Shown here in pieces: positions 48,466 through 57,104 of a stretch of DNA of 64,000 bases. The DNA comes from Nitrosomonas ureae (GTDB taxonomy: Bacteria > Pseudomonadota > Gammaproteobacteria > Burkholderiales > Nitrosomonadaceae), in the NCBI RefSeq assembly GCF_900206265.1, contig NZ_LT907782.1, forward strand, positions 1,550,001-1,614,000, in the 5' to 3' direction. Position 1 is the first letter of the stretch. Each line of letters begins with the position of its first letter. The position numbers were made by a program, and so were the translations under genes. Under the pieces are notes generated by a model. It was not told the DNA's origin. It saw only the letters and a list, made by a program, of their open reading frames with translations, and did no database searches.

Positions 48466-48665
48466 CGGAAAAATTTTTTAACCTCTTATCAGCCAATGTT
48501 GCAGCAGCAAACGAACTCTTCATGCAAGCTGCGGGACTATCAGGTTCAGGTTGCGCTGGATAATTCCGGCACAGGCTGTTTTGGGTAAATTGTTTAAGAC
48601 ATTTATCCATAAATTCAAAACTTCTTTGCGATATTCTGGCACTAAAGACAATCTTACGATCAATC

Positions 48666-50621
48666 ATGAAAATAGCTGATCTCAATCAACTAAAAATTAG
48701 CACGTTATTGCCTAGCCCTAAGGGTGTTGCGCTGGCACTGCTGGAAGCTTGTCGCCAAGAAGATGTATCCATCAATGAAATTACCAAGCTCATTCAAACT
48801 GATCCTGCACTTGCAGGCCGCTTAATCCAACGCGCCAATGCCACTAAACAAACTACACGAGCCATCTCATCCATAGCAGAAGCCGTTTCACATGTTGGTC
48901 TAAATGCCGTCAAACAACTGGCCATGGGTTTTTCGCTCATTGACCAATATTCGAACGGCCCAAGTAATGGATTTGATTATCAGGAATTCTGGTCTCATTC
49001 GCTATTGATGGCGATCGCAATGCAGAAATTGAGTAAGACAACCCCGGCGTCTTCATCCGAAGATTTATTTTCATGCGGTTTAATGATGCGTATCGGTTGC
49101 CTGGCACTCGCTTCAATCTATCCCGATCAATATTCCCAACTTAAACAGCAACAATCCCGGGGCATGCCTCTACAGCAATTGGAGCAGCAGTACCTGCAGA
49201 CTGATCATAATGAGTTAACAGCCGCGATGTTGATTAATTTTGGTTTTCCAACAATTTTTGTGGAACCGATTTACTATCATGAAACACCTGAACATTCAGG
49301 ATTTTCTGAAGGTTCCCGCCCCTACCAAATTCTGCATCAGCTTTATTTGGCAAAACAGATCGCTGATTTTGCATTAACCAAGGAATCCGAACGAAACCAG
49401 TGCATCTCCGAATTATTATTACTGGGTGGGAAAATCGGCCTGGATACTGAAACCTTTGGCGACTTTATCGACCAAATCATGCAGGAATGGCATATATGGG
49501 GAAAAATACTCAAGATAACAGCTAAGGAGCAGCTTCCCTCGTTTCATAAAATGATGAGTGCGGCGGCACCACGTCCGGAAGACGCAACCAATGCCGCTTC
49601 ACTGCGTGTTCTGCTGGTTGAAGATGATCCCACCAATCTCATTCTTTCCAAAGAATTGCTCTCTAATGTTCTGGGTCACACTGTGTATACCGCCAATGAT
49701 GGTCAGCAAGCACTGTCACTGGCTATGGAAGTATTACCCCACATAGTCATTACCGACTGGATGATGCCAATCATGAATGGCCTGGAGTTAACCAAATCAT
49801 TAAGAACAACTGAATGGGGCCAGAACTTATACGTCATTATGCTTACCAGCATAGAAGACGAAGAAGAAGTTATTAAGGCATTTAATGCAGGGGTTGATGA
49901 TTATGTAACCAAGCCCATCAATATTCGCGCCTTTCGAGCCCGATTACGAGCAGCTTGGCACTATCGGCAGTTACAGGAATCATGGGAACGGGATCGCGAG
50001 CAGCTCAAGCGTTTTGCCGCTGAATTAGCAGTCACCAATCGGAAACTTGAGTACTATGCCTTGACCGATATGCTCACAGAACTACCCAATCGGCGCTCTG
50101 GCATGGAAACACTGTCCGAGACATGGAGTATCGCTAACCGGTCCGGTCAGCTGATGGTAATCATGCTCATCGACATCGATCATTTTAAATCGATCAATGA
50201 CAATTATGGGCATTCAATTGGCGATAAAGTGCTTAAAGAAGTCTCTTCGATTATTCGTAAAACCGCCCGTAAGGGCGATACTTTTTGCCGCATGGGAGGT
50301 GAGGAATTTCTGGTTGTATGTCAGCTAGGTAATGCTGATGTCAAATCGTCCATCCTTTTTGCAGAAAGGCTTCGTCATCAAATAAGCCAGCAGCAAATCA
50401 ATGTCGACGAGATTCATATTCAAATCACGATAAGTATTGGCATTGCTTTAAAGGAAATCAATATGAGAAACGAAGATCACCTCGTCATTGCGGCCGATAA
50501 AGCACTTTATGCAGCCAAAAATGCAGGCAGAAATCGGGTCTATCTGGCATTAAAAAATAAGCTTCTGGCCGCACCTCCACCCGCATCTACCAGGAAAGTT
50601 GATCCATCCGAAGATAAATAA
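48666..50621 (+). CDS. HDOD-REC-GGDEF signalling protein
   Basis: A 651-residue protein. An HDOD domain (about 10-215; LPSPKGVALALLEACRQ, QTDPALAGRLIQRAN, YQEFWSHSL) is followed by a receiver (about 310-430; phospho-acceptor Asp364 in ITDWMMPIMNG, Lys in YVTKPIN) and a GGDEF domain (about 470-635) with GGEEF at 544-548 and an intact inhibitory RxxD (RKGD). It should be a diguanylate cyclase controlled by phosphorylation, probably from the upstream hybrid kinase. HDOD use is less common in this setting. A 200-bp gap separates it from the kinase, so it may have its own promoter. Confidence 0.9.
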   Translation: MKIADLNQLKISTLLPSPKGVALALLEACRQEDVSINEITKLIQTDPALAGRLIQRANATKQTTRAISSIAEAVSHVGLNAVKQLAMGFSLIDQYSNGPSNGFDYQEFWSHSLLMAIAMQKLSKTTPASSSEDLFSCGLMMRIGCLALASIYPDQYSQLKQQQSRGMPLQQLEQQYLQTDHNELTAAMLINFGFPTIFVEPIYYHETPEHSGFSEGSRPYQILHQLYLAKQIADFALTKESERNQCISELLLLGGKIGLDTETFGDFIDQIMQEWHIWGKILKITAKEQLPSFHKMMSAAAPRPEDATNAASLRVLLVEDDPTNLILSKELLSNVLGHTVYTANDGQQALSLAMEVLPHIVITDWMMPIMNGLELTKSLRTTEWGQNLYVIMLTSIEDEEEVIKAFNAGVDDYVTKPINIRAFRARLRAAWHYRQLQESWERDREQLKRFAAELAVTNRKLEYYALTDMLTELPNRRSGMETLSETWSIANRSGQLMVIMLIDIDHFKSINDNYGHSIGDKVLKEVSSIIRKTARKGDTFCRMGGEEFLVVCQLGNADVKSSILFAERLRHQISQQQINVDEIHIQITISIGIALKEINMRNEDHLVIAADKALYAAKNAGRNRVYLALKNKLLAAPPPASTRKVDPSEDK

Positions 50622-50734
50622 TAATAGAATCATAATATTAAACAAATATCTGCATTAATTGTGCTCTTGACGTTACGATTTGTTGATGGGTATGCCTGCA
50701 AACGCCGGGAGTAGAATACTTTGATTGAGTGTTA

Positions 50735-51514
50735 TCAGGAGTAGGCATCTAAAATCACGTGACGCTTCCGTAGGTCCTCCAACACTTCCATTCCGCCGCG
50801 GATAACGATATCGGGTTGCGCATGATCCAACTCAACAGCTATTTGTTGCAACAATATCCGTGCAGATTTATGATCATTAATGCTGATCAACTGCAACAAA
50901 CGGGCAGTCACTGAATTAATTTCCATAAAATGCACCCCAAAATCAGCATCTCGATAAACAATCAAATGTGTTGGCATCGCTCCGGGTACACATGGCTGAA
51001 AATCCGAACTGATTTTATGTACGGGAAAGCGATAATTCAATGGCCAGGCTAAAGGAGAAATCATTGGGATAGCATCCAGAAAATCGCTTTCCGAGATTAT
51101 TGTTTCTTCTTCTATCTGCTCATCCAATATTGAAAGCGCTAATTCAACCCACTCATAATGGGCCAATTCCAGAATAAAAGGCGGATCATCGGGTTGCATT
51201 GCACGTTCATGTTCCAGATATTTAAGAAATTCTCGCGGCATTTCCGGAAACAATGGAGTATGCGACAAATGATTGGCAAAATAATCCCGGATCATTGCAT
51301 GCCATTGTTTATCCGGTATAATTTTACGTAATATCGGAAAACTGTTGGCGATAAAACTCTCTACGTTGTTATAGAATAGTTCGCAGTATATTTTCATGCG
51401 CCGTTCTTCGACTGCTTCAGGGCACGGATTGCTTTCCGGATTGCGGATATGTGCCGCAAAAACGTATTGCTGCCGTATAAAATCAGGATAATCAACCGTG
51501 CTGTAAATAGTCAC
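50735..51514 (-). CDS. hvfC: DUF2063 protein, HvfC/BufC-like partner of a MNIO enzyme
   Basis: The N-terminal DUF2063 domain (about 10-110) includes [40 protein letters not shown] and [13 protein letters not shown]; a C-terminal domain about 130-255 follows. Such proteins bind precursor peptides and present them to the DUF692 enzyme. I start at GTG (51514), which overlaps the upstream DUF692 gene by 23 nt; the longer frame has no supporting N-terminus. Third gene of the A-B-C operon. Confidence 0.85.
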   Translation of the reverse strand: MTIYSTVDYPDFIRQQYVFAAHIRNPESNPCPEAVEERRMKIYCELFYNNVESFIANSFPILRKIIPDKQWHAMIRDYFANHLSHTPLFPEMPREFLKYLEHERAMQPDDPPFILELAHYEWVELALSILDEQIEEETIISESDFLDAIPMISPLAWPLNYRFPVHKISSDFQPCVPGAMPTHLIVYRDADFGVHFMEINSVTARLLQLISINDHKSARILLQQIAVELDHAQPDIVIRGGMEVLEDLRKRHVILDAYS

Positions 51515-52349
51515 TGGATTGCACCGACCATTTTGACTGTAATGAATGGATAATATCCACTTCTTGCAACAATTCCGCCAGGGGCGGCAGATTAAAATCC
51601 CGCTCCAGCAAAGTAGGAATGACGCCAAAATGCTGATAGGCTTTCTCGAGTAACCGCCAAACCGGATCGATCACATCCGCACCATGCGTATCGACAATCA
51701 GGTCTTCCGCTTCCTGATAATGCCCGGCAACATGAATATAACGGATGCGCTCATTTGGTAATTCCCGCAAAAACGCTTCGGCATCGTAACGATGATTGAT
51801 GCTATTGACATAAATATTATTCACATCAAGCAATAGATCGCAATCTGCTTCCTGGAGCACAGCCTTCAAGAAATCAATCTCTTCCATCCGTTTACCGGGC
51901 GCTGCATAGTAAGAAACATTTTCCACTGCAATGCGCTGCTCAAGAATGTTTTGTACATACCGGATACGATTCGCTACATAATGCACCGCTTCTTCGGTAA
52001 AAGGAATCGGCATCAAATCGTACAGATGTCCGACATCACTACAATAACTCAGATGCTCGCTGTAATAACGGATACGGTGCTCTTTAAAAAATCTTTTCAA
52101 ACGCTGCAAAAAAGCCTCATCCAACGGTAACGGCCCACCGATTGAAAGTGATAACCCATGGCAGATAAAAGGAAATTTCTCAGTCAGTTCACGCAGTTTT
52201 CCCCCGTAGCGCCCGCCAACACTTATCCAATTCTCTGGCGTGACCTCCCAGAAATCAACCTGGTGTGGAGTTTGATCTGCCAGCGAATCTGTCATCGATC
52301 GCCGCAGACCAAGACCTACGCCATGAACAGGATAAAGATTTCCGCTCAT
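51492..52349 (-). CDS. hvfB: DUF692/MNIO iron oxidase, HvfB/BufB-like
   Basis: Multinuclear non-heme iron-dependent oxidative enzyme of the TIM-barrel DUF692 family, which converts cysteines in peptide precursors into thioamide- or oxazolone-type groups that bind copper. Hallmarks are [64 protein letters not shown] and IHVAGHYQ, supplying the His, Glu and Asp iron ligands. At 285 aa it is normal for the family. It begins 10 nt after the precursor gene and overlaps hvfC. Confidence 0.93.
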   Translation of the reverse strand: MSGNLYPVHGVGLGLRRSMTDSLADQTPHQVDFWEVTPENWISVGGRYGGKLRELTEKFPFICHGLSLSIGGPLPLDEAFLQRLKRFFKEHRIRYYSEHLSYCSDVGHLYDLMPIPFTEEAVHYVANRIRYVQNILEQRIAVENVSYYAAPGKRMEEIDFLKAVLQEADCDLLLDVNNIYVNSINHRYDAEAFLRELPNERIRYIHVAGHYQEAEDLIVDTHGADVIDPVWRLLEKAYQHFGVIPTLLERDFNLPPLAELLQEVDIIHSLQSKWSVQSSDYLQHG

Positions 52350-52359
52350 GGATTTAACA

Positions 52360-52674
52360 TCACTTACTTTCCTGCTCAGCTTTCTTGTCGCCGTCTTTAC
52401 TTTCCATATCTTGCTTCATTTCTTTCTTGCCGCCACATTTACCTTCGCCACACTTGCCCTCCATATTTTTTTTCATTTCACTCTTACTGTCAGCTTTTCC
52501 TTCTTGCCCAGCTTTCTTTGCACTGTCTCCATATGCCAGCATATAACCACTGGAAAGCTCAGTCATTGCAAACGGATTAGCATGCGTCTCGGCAGTCAGG
52601 TTGGTTGCTGCCAAACTGGTGACTAATGCTGTACCCAAAGCAATTGAAACAGGCTTAATGATTTTTCTCGACAT
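52360..52674 (-). CDS. hvfA: HvfA-like precursor peptide with tandem EGKCG core
   Basis: A 104-residue exported peptide. The N-terminal 28-30 residues are a signal peptide ([19 protein letters not shown]) and a leader-like segment follows ([15 protein letters not shown], a motif shared by such precursors). The only cysteines are Cys75 and Cys80 in [14 protein letters not shown], the EGKCG motif described for HvfA in Haemophilus, where the MNIO enzyme modifies the Cys. The tail is rich in Lys, Glu and Asp. GAGGAG lies 7 nt before the ATG. It leads the hvfA-B-C operon. Confidence 0.88.
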   Translation of the reverse strand: MSRKIIKPVSIALGTALVTSLAATNLTAETHANPFAMTELSSGYMLAYGDSAKKAGQEGKADSKSEMKKNMEGKCGEGKCGGKKEMKQDMESKDGDKKAEQESK

Positions 52675-52841
52675 TGTTTTCTCCTCATAAAAAAGATAAA
52701 TATAATCGGATCATAATAATAACCGCAAATTATTAAACAATTGCTGATTTCTTTGTTGCTTTTTTTGCTTGCGGCTCTCTGTTAAACTCAGCGCTTCAAT
52801 AAATACTATAAGAATATGCTTGATAATCTAAGGAGCTTTGA

Positions 52842-53567
52842 ATGTTTAACAAACCCAACCAGATGATTTTTTATATTAATGTATTGATCATTGTCTTTGG
52901 TGCGTTGGTTGCACTGCTTACCCCGTTTTTCGTTGTCGGATTAATTTTTGTGCTGTGTGCAACGCTGCTAGTTTTTGATCAATTCAGACAGAACAAGTTT
53001 GCTTTTACCATCTCAGATTTAAAAAAAATATTAACTGTGCATGATGATGGCGGCAATAAAGCAACATTGACGCAAATCCAAAAGACTACCGCATGTCATG
53101 TCGACAATTCAGAATACTGGTTTAAAAATATCCGCGCCATTGGCAGCATCAGCAATTTCAGAATCAACGATGGACAGCCGGATGATCAACAAAAAGAAAA
53201 CGGAAACTATCATGTTTGCATGAGAATTCCACCCGAATTGAAATTAATCAATGGCTCCGATCTGACCCTAACCTGCGAATATCAAGATGCTTTTACACAA
53301 AGCGAGGGCATGCTTTCACATGTGATTGATGATGATACACAACATCTGCACATGACAGTACAACTGCCCGAAGGTCGCACAGTTTCCACTGCCCGTTTCT
53401 TCTGCAAGCATGATGGCAAAGAAGAAGCTTTATTGCCGCCGGTTATAACAGGGCAAACAAAAATTGCAGCTGATGTTAAGCATCCTAAATTGGGTGCGGA
53501 ATACTGCTTACAATGGAATTGGTCCGAACCCAGTTTATTAAAGAAATTAGGCAGTTTTTTTAAATAA
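52842..53567 (+). CDS. Two-helix membrane protein of unknown function
   Basis: A 241-residue protein with two N-terminal membrane segments (about 11-30 and 34-49: FYINVLIIVFGALVALLTPF and VGLIFVLCATLLVF) followed by a soluble domain (about 60-235) of predicted beta strands with five cysteines and no recognised motif. It is divergent from the HvfA-type precursor gene, 167 bp away, and could relate to it, but no functional link is visible. AAGGAG precedes the ATG. Confidence 0.75.
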   Translation: MFNKPNQMIFYINVLIIVFGALVALLTPFFVVGLIFVLCATLLVFDQFRQNKFAFTISDLKKILTVHDDGGNKATLTQIQKTTACHVDNSEYWFKNIRAIGSISNFRINDGQPDDQQKENGNYHVCMRIPPELKLINGSDLTLTCEYQDAFTQSEGMLSHVIDDDTQHLHMTVQLPEGRTVSTARFFCKHDGKEEALLPPVITGQTKIAADVKHPKLGAEYCLQWNWSEPSLLKKLGSFFK

Positions 53568-53672
53568 TTATTCTCTTGTAAGTAATCTTAATCATTAATA
53601 GAGCTTAGATTATACAAATTTAAATATTGTGCACCTTCTTTCCCGCTGTCAAAAAAAGAACTCAATACCCCA

Positions 53673-55211
53673 TTGAATTTACTTAAAGCCCTCGCTGCAG
53701 TCAGTAGCATGACTTTCGTATCGCGCATTCTCGGTTTTGTGCGCGACATCATGATTGCCCGGATTTTTGGGGCCGGAATGGCAACAGATGCGTTCTTTGT
53801 CGCATTCCGGATTCCTAACCTGCTCAGGCGATTATTTGCCGAAGGCGCATTTTCTCAGGCATTCGTTCCAATTCTTGCGGAATACAAAAATACCCGCACA
53901 CCCGAAGAAACGCGCGAGTTGATTGATCATATCACCATGCTTTTGGGCATCACACTGTTTCTTGTCACGCTGATAGGAATCGCGGCAGCACCATTCATTA
54001 TCTATGCTAGTGCACCAGGGTTCTCTGCTGACACGGAGAAATTCAATCTAACCGTTGAATTACTGCAAATTACATTTCCTTATATTTTATTTATTTCCCT
54101 GGTCGCGCTAGCAGGTGGCATACTCAATACTTATGGCAGGTTTAATGTACCTGCAATCACACCCGCCCTATTAAATTTGTCATTTATCGGATGTGCATTG
54201 TGGCTCACGCCACTTATCGATCCACCGATTCTTGCTCTCGCTTGGGCGGTTTTTATTGGTGGTGCCCTACAACTCATATTCCAGGTCCCCTTCCTGCTGC
54301 GCCTCAAATTACTACCCCGCATCCGTTTCCGGAGCCGGGATACGGGTGCCTGGCGTGTAATAAAGCTTATGGGGCCCGCAGTTTTCGGTGTATCGGTCAG
54401 CCAAATCAGTCTACTGATCAATACTATATTTGCGTCTTTGCTGATTACGGGCAGTGTCTCCTGGCTTTACTATGCCGATCGCTTAATGGAATTCCCCGCT
54501 GGCCTGCTAGGCGTCGCTTTAGGTACTATTCTGCTGCCATCCTTGGCGCGGCATTACACTAACAATAGCACCGAAGAATATTCCCGTTTGCTTGATTGGG
54601 GTTTAAGGATGACAATACTACTGACCTTGCCTGCGGCACTGGCGTTGGCATTATTGGCAACGCCCTTAATCACAACACTTTTTTATCATGGTGTTTTTAC
54701 TGAACACGATGTATGGATGACACGTGAAGCCTTAATTGCTTACAGTATTGGATTGCTCGGATTAATTTTGGTCAAAGTCCTCGCACCGGGGTTTTATGCG
54801 CGCCAGAACATCAAAACACCTGTAAAAATCGCCATTATCACGCTGATTGCCACACAACTGATGAATCTTGCCTTTATCATTCCATTCAAGCACGCCGGGC
54901 TTGCATTAGCCATTGGGCTGGGTGCCTGCATTAACGCAGGATTGCTGTACTATAAATTATGCAGCCACAAAATTTATCAACCGCAACCCGGATGGCTTAA
55001 TTTCTTTGTAAAAATATTGATCGCTTTGGCAAGTATGGGAGTTGTATTATGGTTTGCGGCAGGCAGCGACGCTTCCTGGTTTACAGATTCCACAATGACC
55101 CGTACCGCTCGGCTAAGCGGGATAATCATTATGGGCGCTTCAAGCTATTTTGCCGCTTTATGGTTTCTGGGGTTCCGCATAAAAGATTTTACCAAACAAC
55201 AGACTGTGTAG
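53673..55211 (+). CDS. murJ: Lipid II flippase MurJ
   Basis: A 512-residue MOP-superfamily flippase with 14 predicted helices that moves lipid II to the periplasmic side for peptidoglycan synthesis. The N-terminus (NLLKALAAVSSMTFVSRILGFVRD, MATDAFFVAFRIPNLLRRLFAEGAFSQAFVP) is diagnostic. The start codon is TTG with only a weak AAGAA upstream; no ATG lies nearby in frame. It stands alone between unrelated neighbours. Confidence 0.95.
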   Translation: MNLLKALAAVSSMTFVSRILGFVRDIMIARIFGAGMATDAFFVAFRIPNLLRRLFAEGAFSQAFVPILAEYKNTRTPEETRELIDHITMLLGITLFLVTLIGIAAAPFIIYASAPGFSADTEKFNLTVELLQITFPYILFISLVALAGGILNTYGRFNVPAITPALLNLSFIGCALWLTPLIDPPILALAWAVFIGGALQLIFQVPFLLRLKLLPRIRFRSRDTGAWRVIKLMGPAVFGVSVSQISLLINTIFASLLITGSVSWLYYADRLMEFPAGLLGVALGTILLPSLARHYTNNSTEEYSRLLDWGLRMTILLTLPAALALALLATPLITTLFYHGVFTEHDVWMTREALIAYSIGLLGLILVKVLAPGFYARQNIKTPVKIAIITLIATQLMNLAFIIPFKHAGLALAIGLGACINAGLLYYKLCSHKIYQPQPGWLNFFVKILIALASMGVVLWFAAGSDASWFTDSTMTRTARLSGIIIMGASSYFAALWFLGFRIKDFTKQQTV

Positions 55212-55388
55212 AATTCTGCCCCTCTTTGCTCCATAAGCATCACTTTACTAACGGAAAACAGGCTTCTTGTTAATTTTTTGCTATACCGATTTAGTGCTTG
55301 AAATTGAGGCCTTATTCGTTTAACGTCTTAAGGTAATTATGATCAATAGCATGATTGGACGTTTATTAGTCAGTAAGGATCCAGTGAT

Positions 55389-55892
55389 ATGTTTAATTTA
55401 GGTTCCATGCTCAACTTGGGTTCCACCGACCCGGTCGTAGGTAGAGCCCATACCATAGTAGAGTATCCAGCCACCGCACTTTTCCAGTATATCGCCGATG
55501 GTCTGTTTGAGAATTATCCGCTATGGTCTCCCGAAGTTAAAGAACTTGAAAAAATTACCTCTGGGCCGGTACAACTGGGAACGGAGGGTCGACAAGTGCG
55601 CATTGATCAGGGACGCCGTACAGAATCGCGATTCAAGATATCCGCTTATGAGCCGGGTACACGCTTAACTCTTCTCGGGACATCCGATCCATTCCGCTGC
55701 ACGTATGAATTACAAGCCTTCCACCCTGAGTGCTCTACCAAGTTGACATTTTCTTTTGAATTACTTGAAATTTTACCGATTATGCGCCCCCTTGAAGGAC
55801 TGGTTCGTGCTGCCATCAGGGATGGGGCCGAACGCACAGTGCAAAACATCAAGCGTTTGCTCGAGACAGACAAATCCAAGCGCATTTCTTGA
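55389..55892 (+). CDS. SRPBCC (START-like) superfamily protein
   Basis: A 167-residue protein. After a short N-terminal part, AHTIVEYPATALFQYIADG with NYPLWSPEVKELE reads as the first strand and helix of a START-like ligand-binding domain, followed by RFKISAYEPGTRLTLLGTSDPF and LTFSFELLEIL. This fold binds hydrophobic ligands or cyclises polyketides. It lies 62 nt before an O-methyltransferase, perhaps in one operon. Ligand unknown. Confidence 0.8.
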   Translation: MFNLGSMLNLGSTDPVVGRAHTIVEYPATALFQYIADGLFENYPLWSPEVKELEKITSGPVQLGTEGRQVRIDQGRRTESRFKISAYEPGTRLTLLGTSDPFRCTYELQAFHPECSTKLTFSFELLEILPIMRPLEGLVRAAIRDGAERTVQNIKRLLETDKSKRIS

Positions 55893-55954
55893 CCCGCATT
55901 ACCCATATCACGCGGTAGGCAGTTTAAGTATCTTATGAACAAAAAGGAGAATTG

Positions 55955-56989
55955 ATGGTACAAGACACTTTTTCCAACAACCCAGTGCCACAAGTTGATG
56001 ATCGTCCATTATGGGACGTGGTCTTTGCAGTTTATGGTTATCCCGCGTTATTACTAGCCCACCGGCTAAAAATATTTCCTCTACTGGCGGATGGTCCGCT
56101 AGCATTAGTAGATATCTGCAATGCACTAAACATCAAGCAACGGTCAGCAGAAGCAATCCTGACTGTAGCTACCGCATTGGGTTTCTTGTCGTTACAGGAA
56201 GGACGTTATTTTCTAACTGCGGTAACCGAAGAATATTTGCTGGAAAAAAGCCCGAATTACTTCGGTTTTTTTTGGGATCTGATGATCGATAATTATCAAG
56301 TATGTTCTTTCTCTACACTGGAAAAAGCAATTCTAACGGATTCTCCTCAGGTTTATGGCGGTGGTGATATTTTTAAATCTCATGAAGAACAAATCGAATT
56401 ACTACACCGCTTCACACGTGGGATGCACAGCATCAGCATAACCTCAGCATTTGTTTGGCCTGAGGTCATGGATTTTTCACAGCATCGCGTGATGCTCGAT
56501 GTGGCAGGAGGCTCAGCCGCTCACTCGATTGGCGCGGCATCAAAGTTGCCGAATCTGAAAGTTATATTTCTGGATTTTCCTCAGGTGTGCGAGATAGCTC
56601 AGGAATATATTAATCAGTATGGCTTGCAGGAGCGAATTAAAACACAACCAATCAATATTTGGAGCGACCATTGGCCGACGGCTGATCTGCATTTTTTCTC
56701 AGATGTCTATCACCACTGGATGCCGGAAAAATCTCATTTTCTAACAGCAAAAAGCTTTAACAGTCTTGAATCCGGTGGACGCATTGTGATCCATGAAATG
56801 CTCTATAACGATCAGAAAACTGGTCCATTTGCATCCGCAGCTTTCAGTATGATAATGATGGGCTGGACCGAAGGAAAGCAGTACTCCGGCCTGGAGTTAT
56901 CAACGATGCTGAAGGAAATTGGCTTCGAGGACATTCAAATTCACAAAGCCTATGGCTACTACAGTATCGTAGTCGGTTGCAAGCCTTAA
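55955..56989 (+). CDS. CrtF-like SAM-dependent O-methyltransferase
   Basis: An N-terminal winged-helix dimerisation domain (about 15-110; WDVVFAVYGYPALLLAHRL, ALVDICNALNIKQRSAEAIL) precedes the methyltransferase domain with SAM motif MLDVAGGSAAHSIG, LPNLKVIFLDFPQV and FFSDVYHHWMPE, near the catalytic His. This is the plant COMT / acetylserotonin / hydroxyneurosporene O-methyltransferase class. The ATG is preceded by AAGGAGA; one extra TTG-started codon is possible. No carotenoid genes are in view, so the substrate is open. Confidence 0.85.
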   Translation: MVQDTFSNNPVPQVDDRPLWDVVFAVYGYPALLLAHRLKIFPLLADGPLALVDICNALNIKQRSAEAILTVATALGFLSLQEGRYFLTAVTEEYLLEKSPNYFGFFWDLMIDNYQVCSFSTLEKAILTDSPQVYGGGDIFKSHEEQIELLHRFTRGMHSISITSAFVWPEVMDFSQHRVMLDVAGGSAAHSIGAASKLPNLKVIFLDFPQVCEIAQEYINQYGLQERIKTQPINIWSDHWPTADLHFFSDVYHHWMPEKSHFLTAKSFNSLESGGRIVIHEMLYNDQKTGPFASAAFSMIMMGWTEGKQYSGLELSTMLKEIGFEDIQIHKAYGYYSIVVGCKP

Positions 56990-57104
56990 ATTGCACCTAT
57001 TTCACGTCGATCTCCAATTCCACTAGAGAACTTATTGAAATTTCCGGGGAAAAGAAGATTGTAAAAATATACATTACAGTGTCTTGCGTGCATTTCAAGA
57101 CTCA

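Noticed and set aside
52158-52626. Plus-strand ORFs rich in His, Phe and Leu opposite hvfA/hvfB
   Set aside because: They are complements of the Lys/Glu-rich precursor tail and the MNIO gene start; the minus-strand genes explain them.
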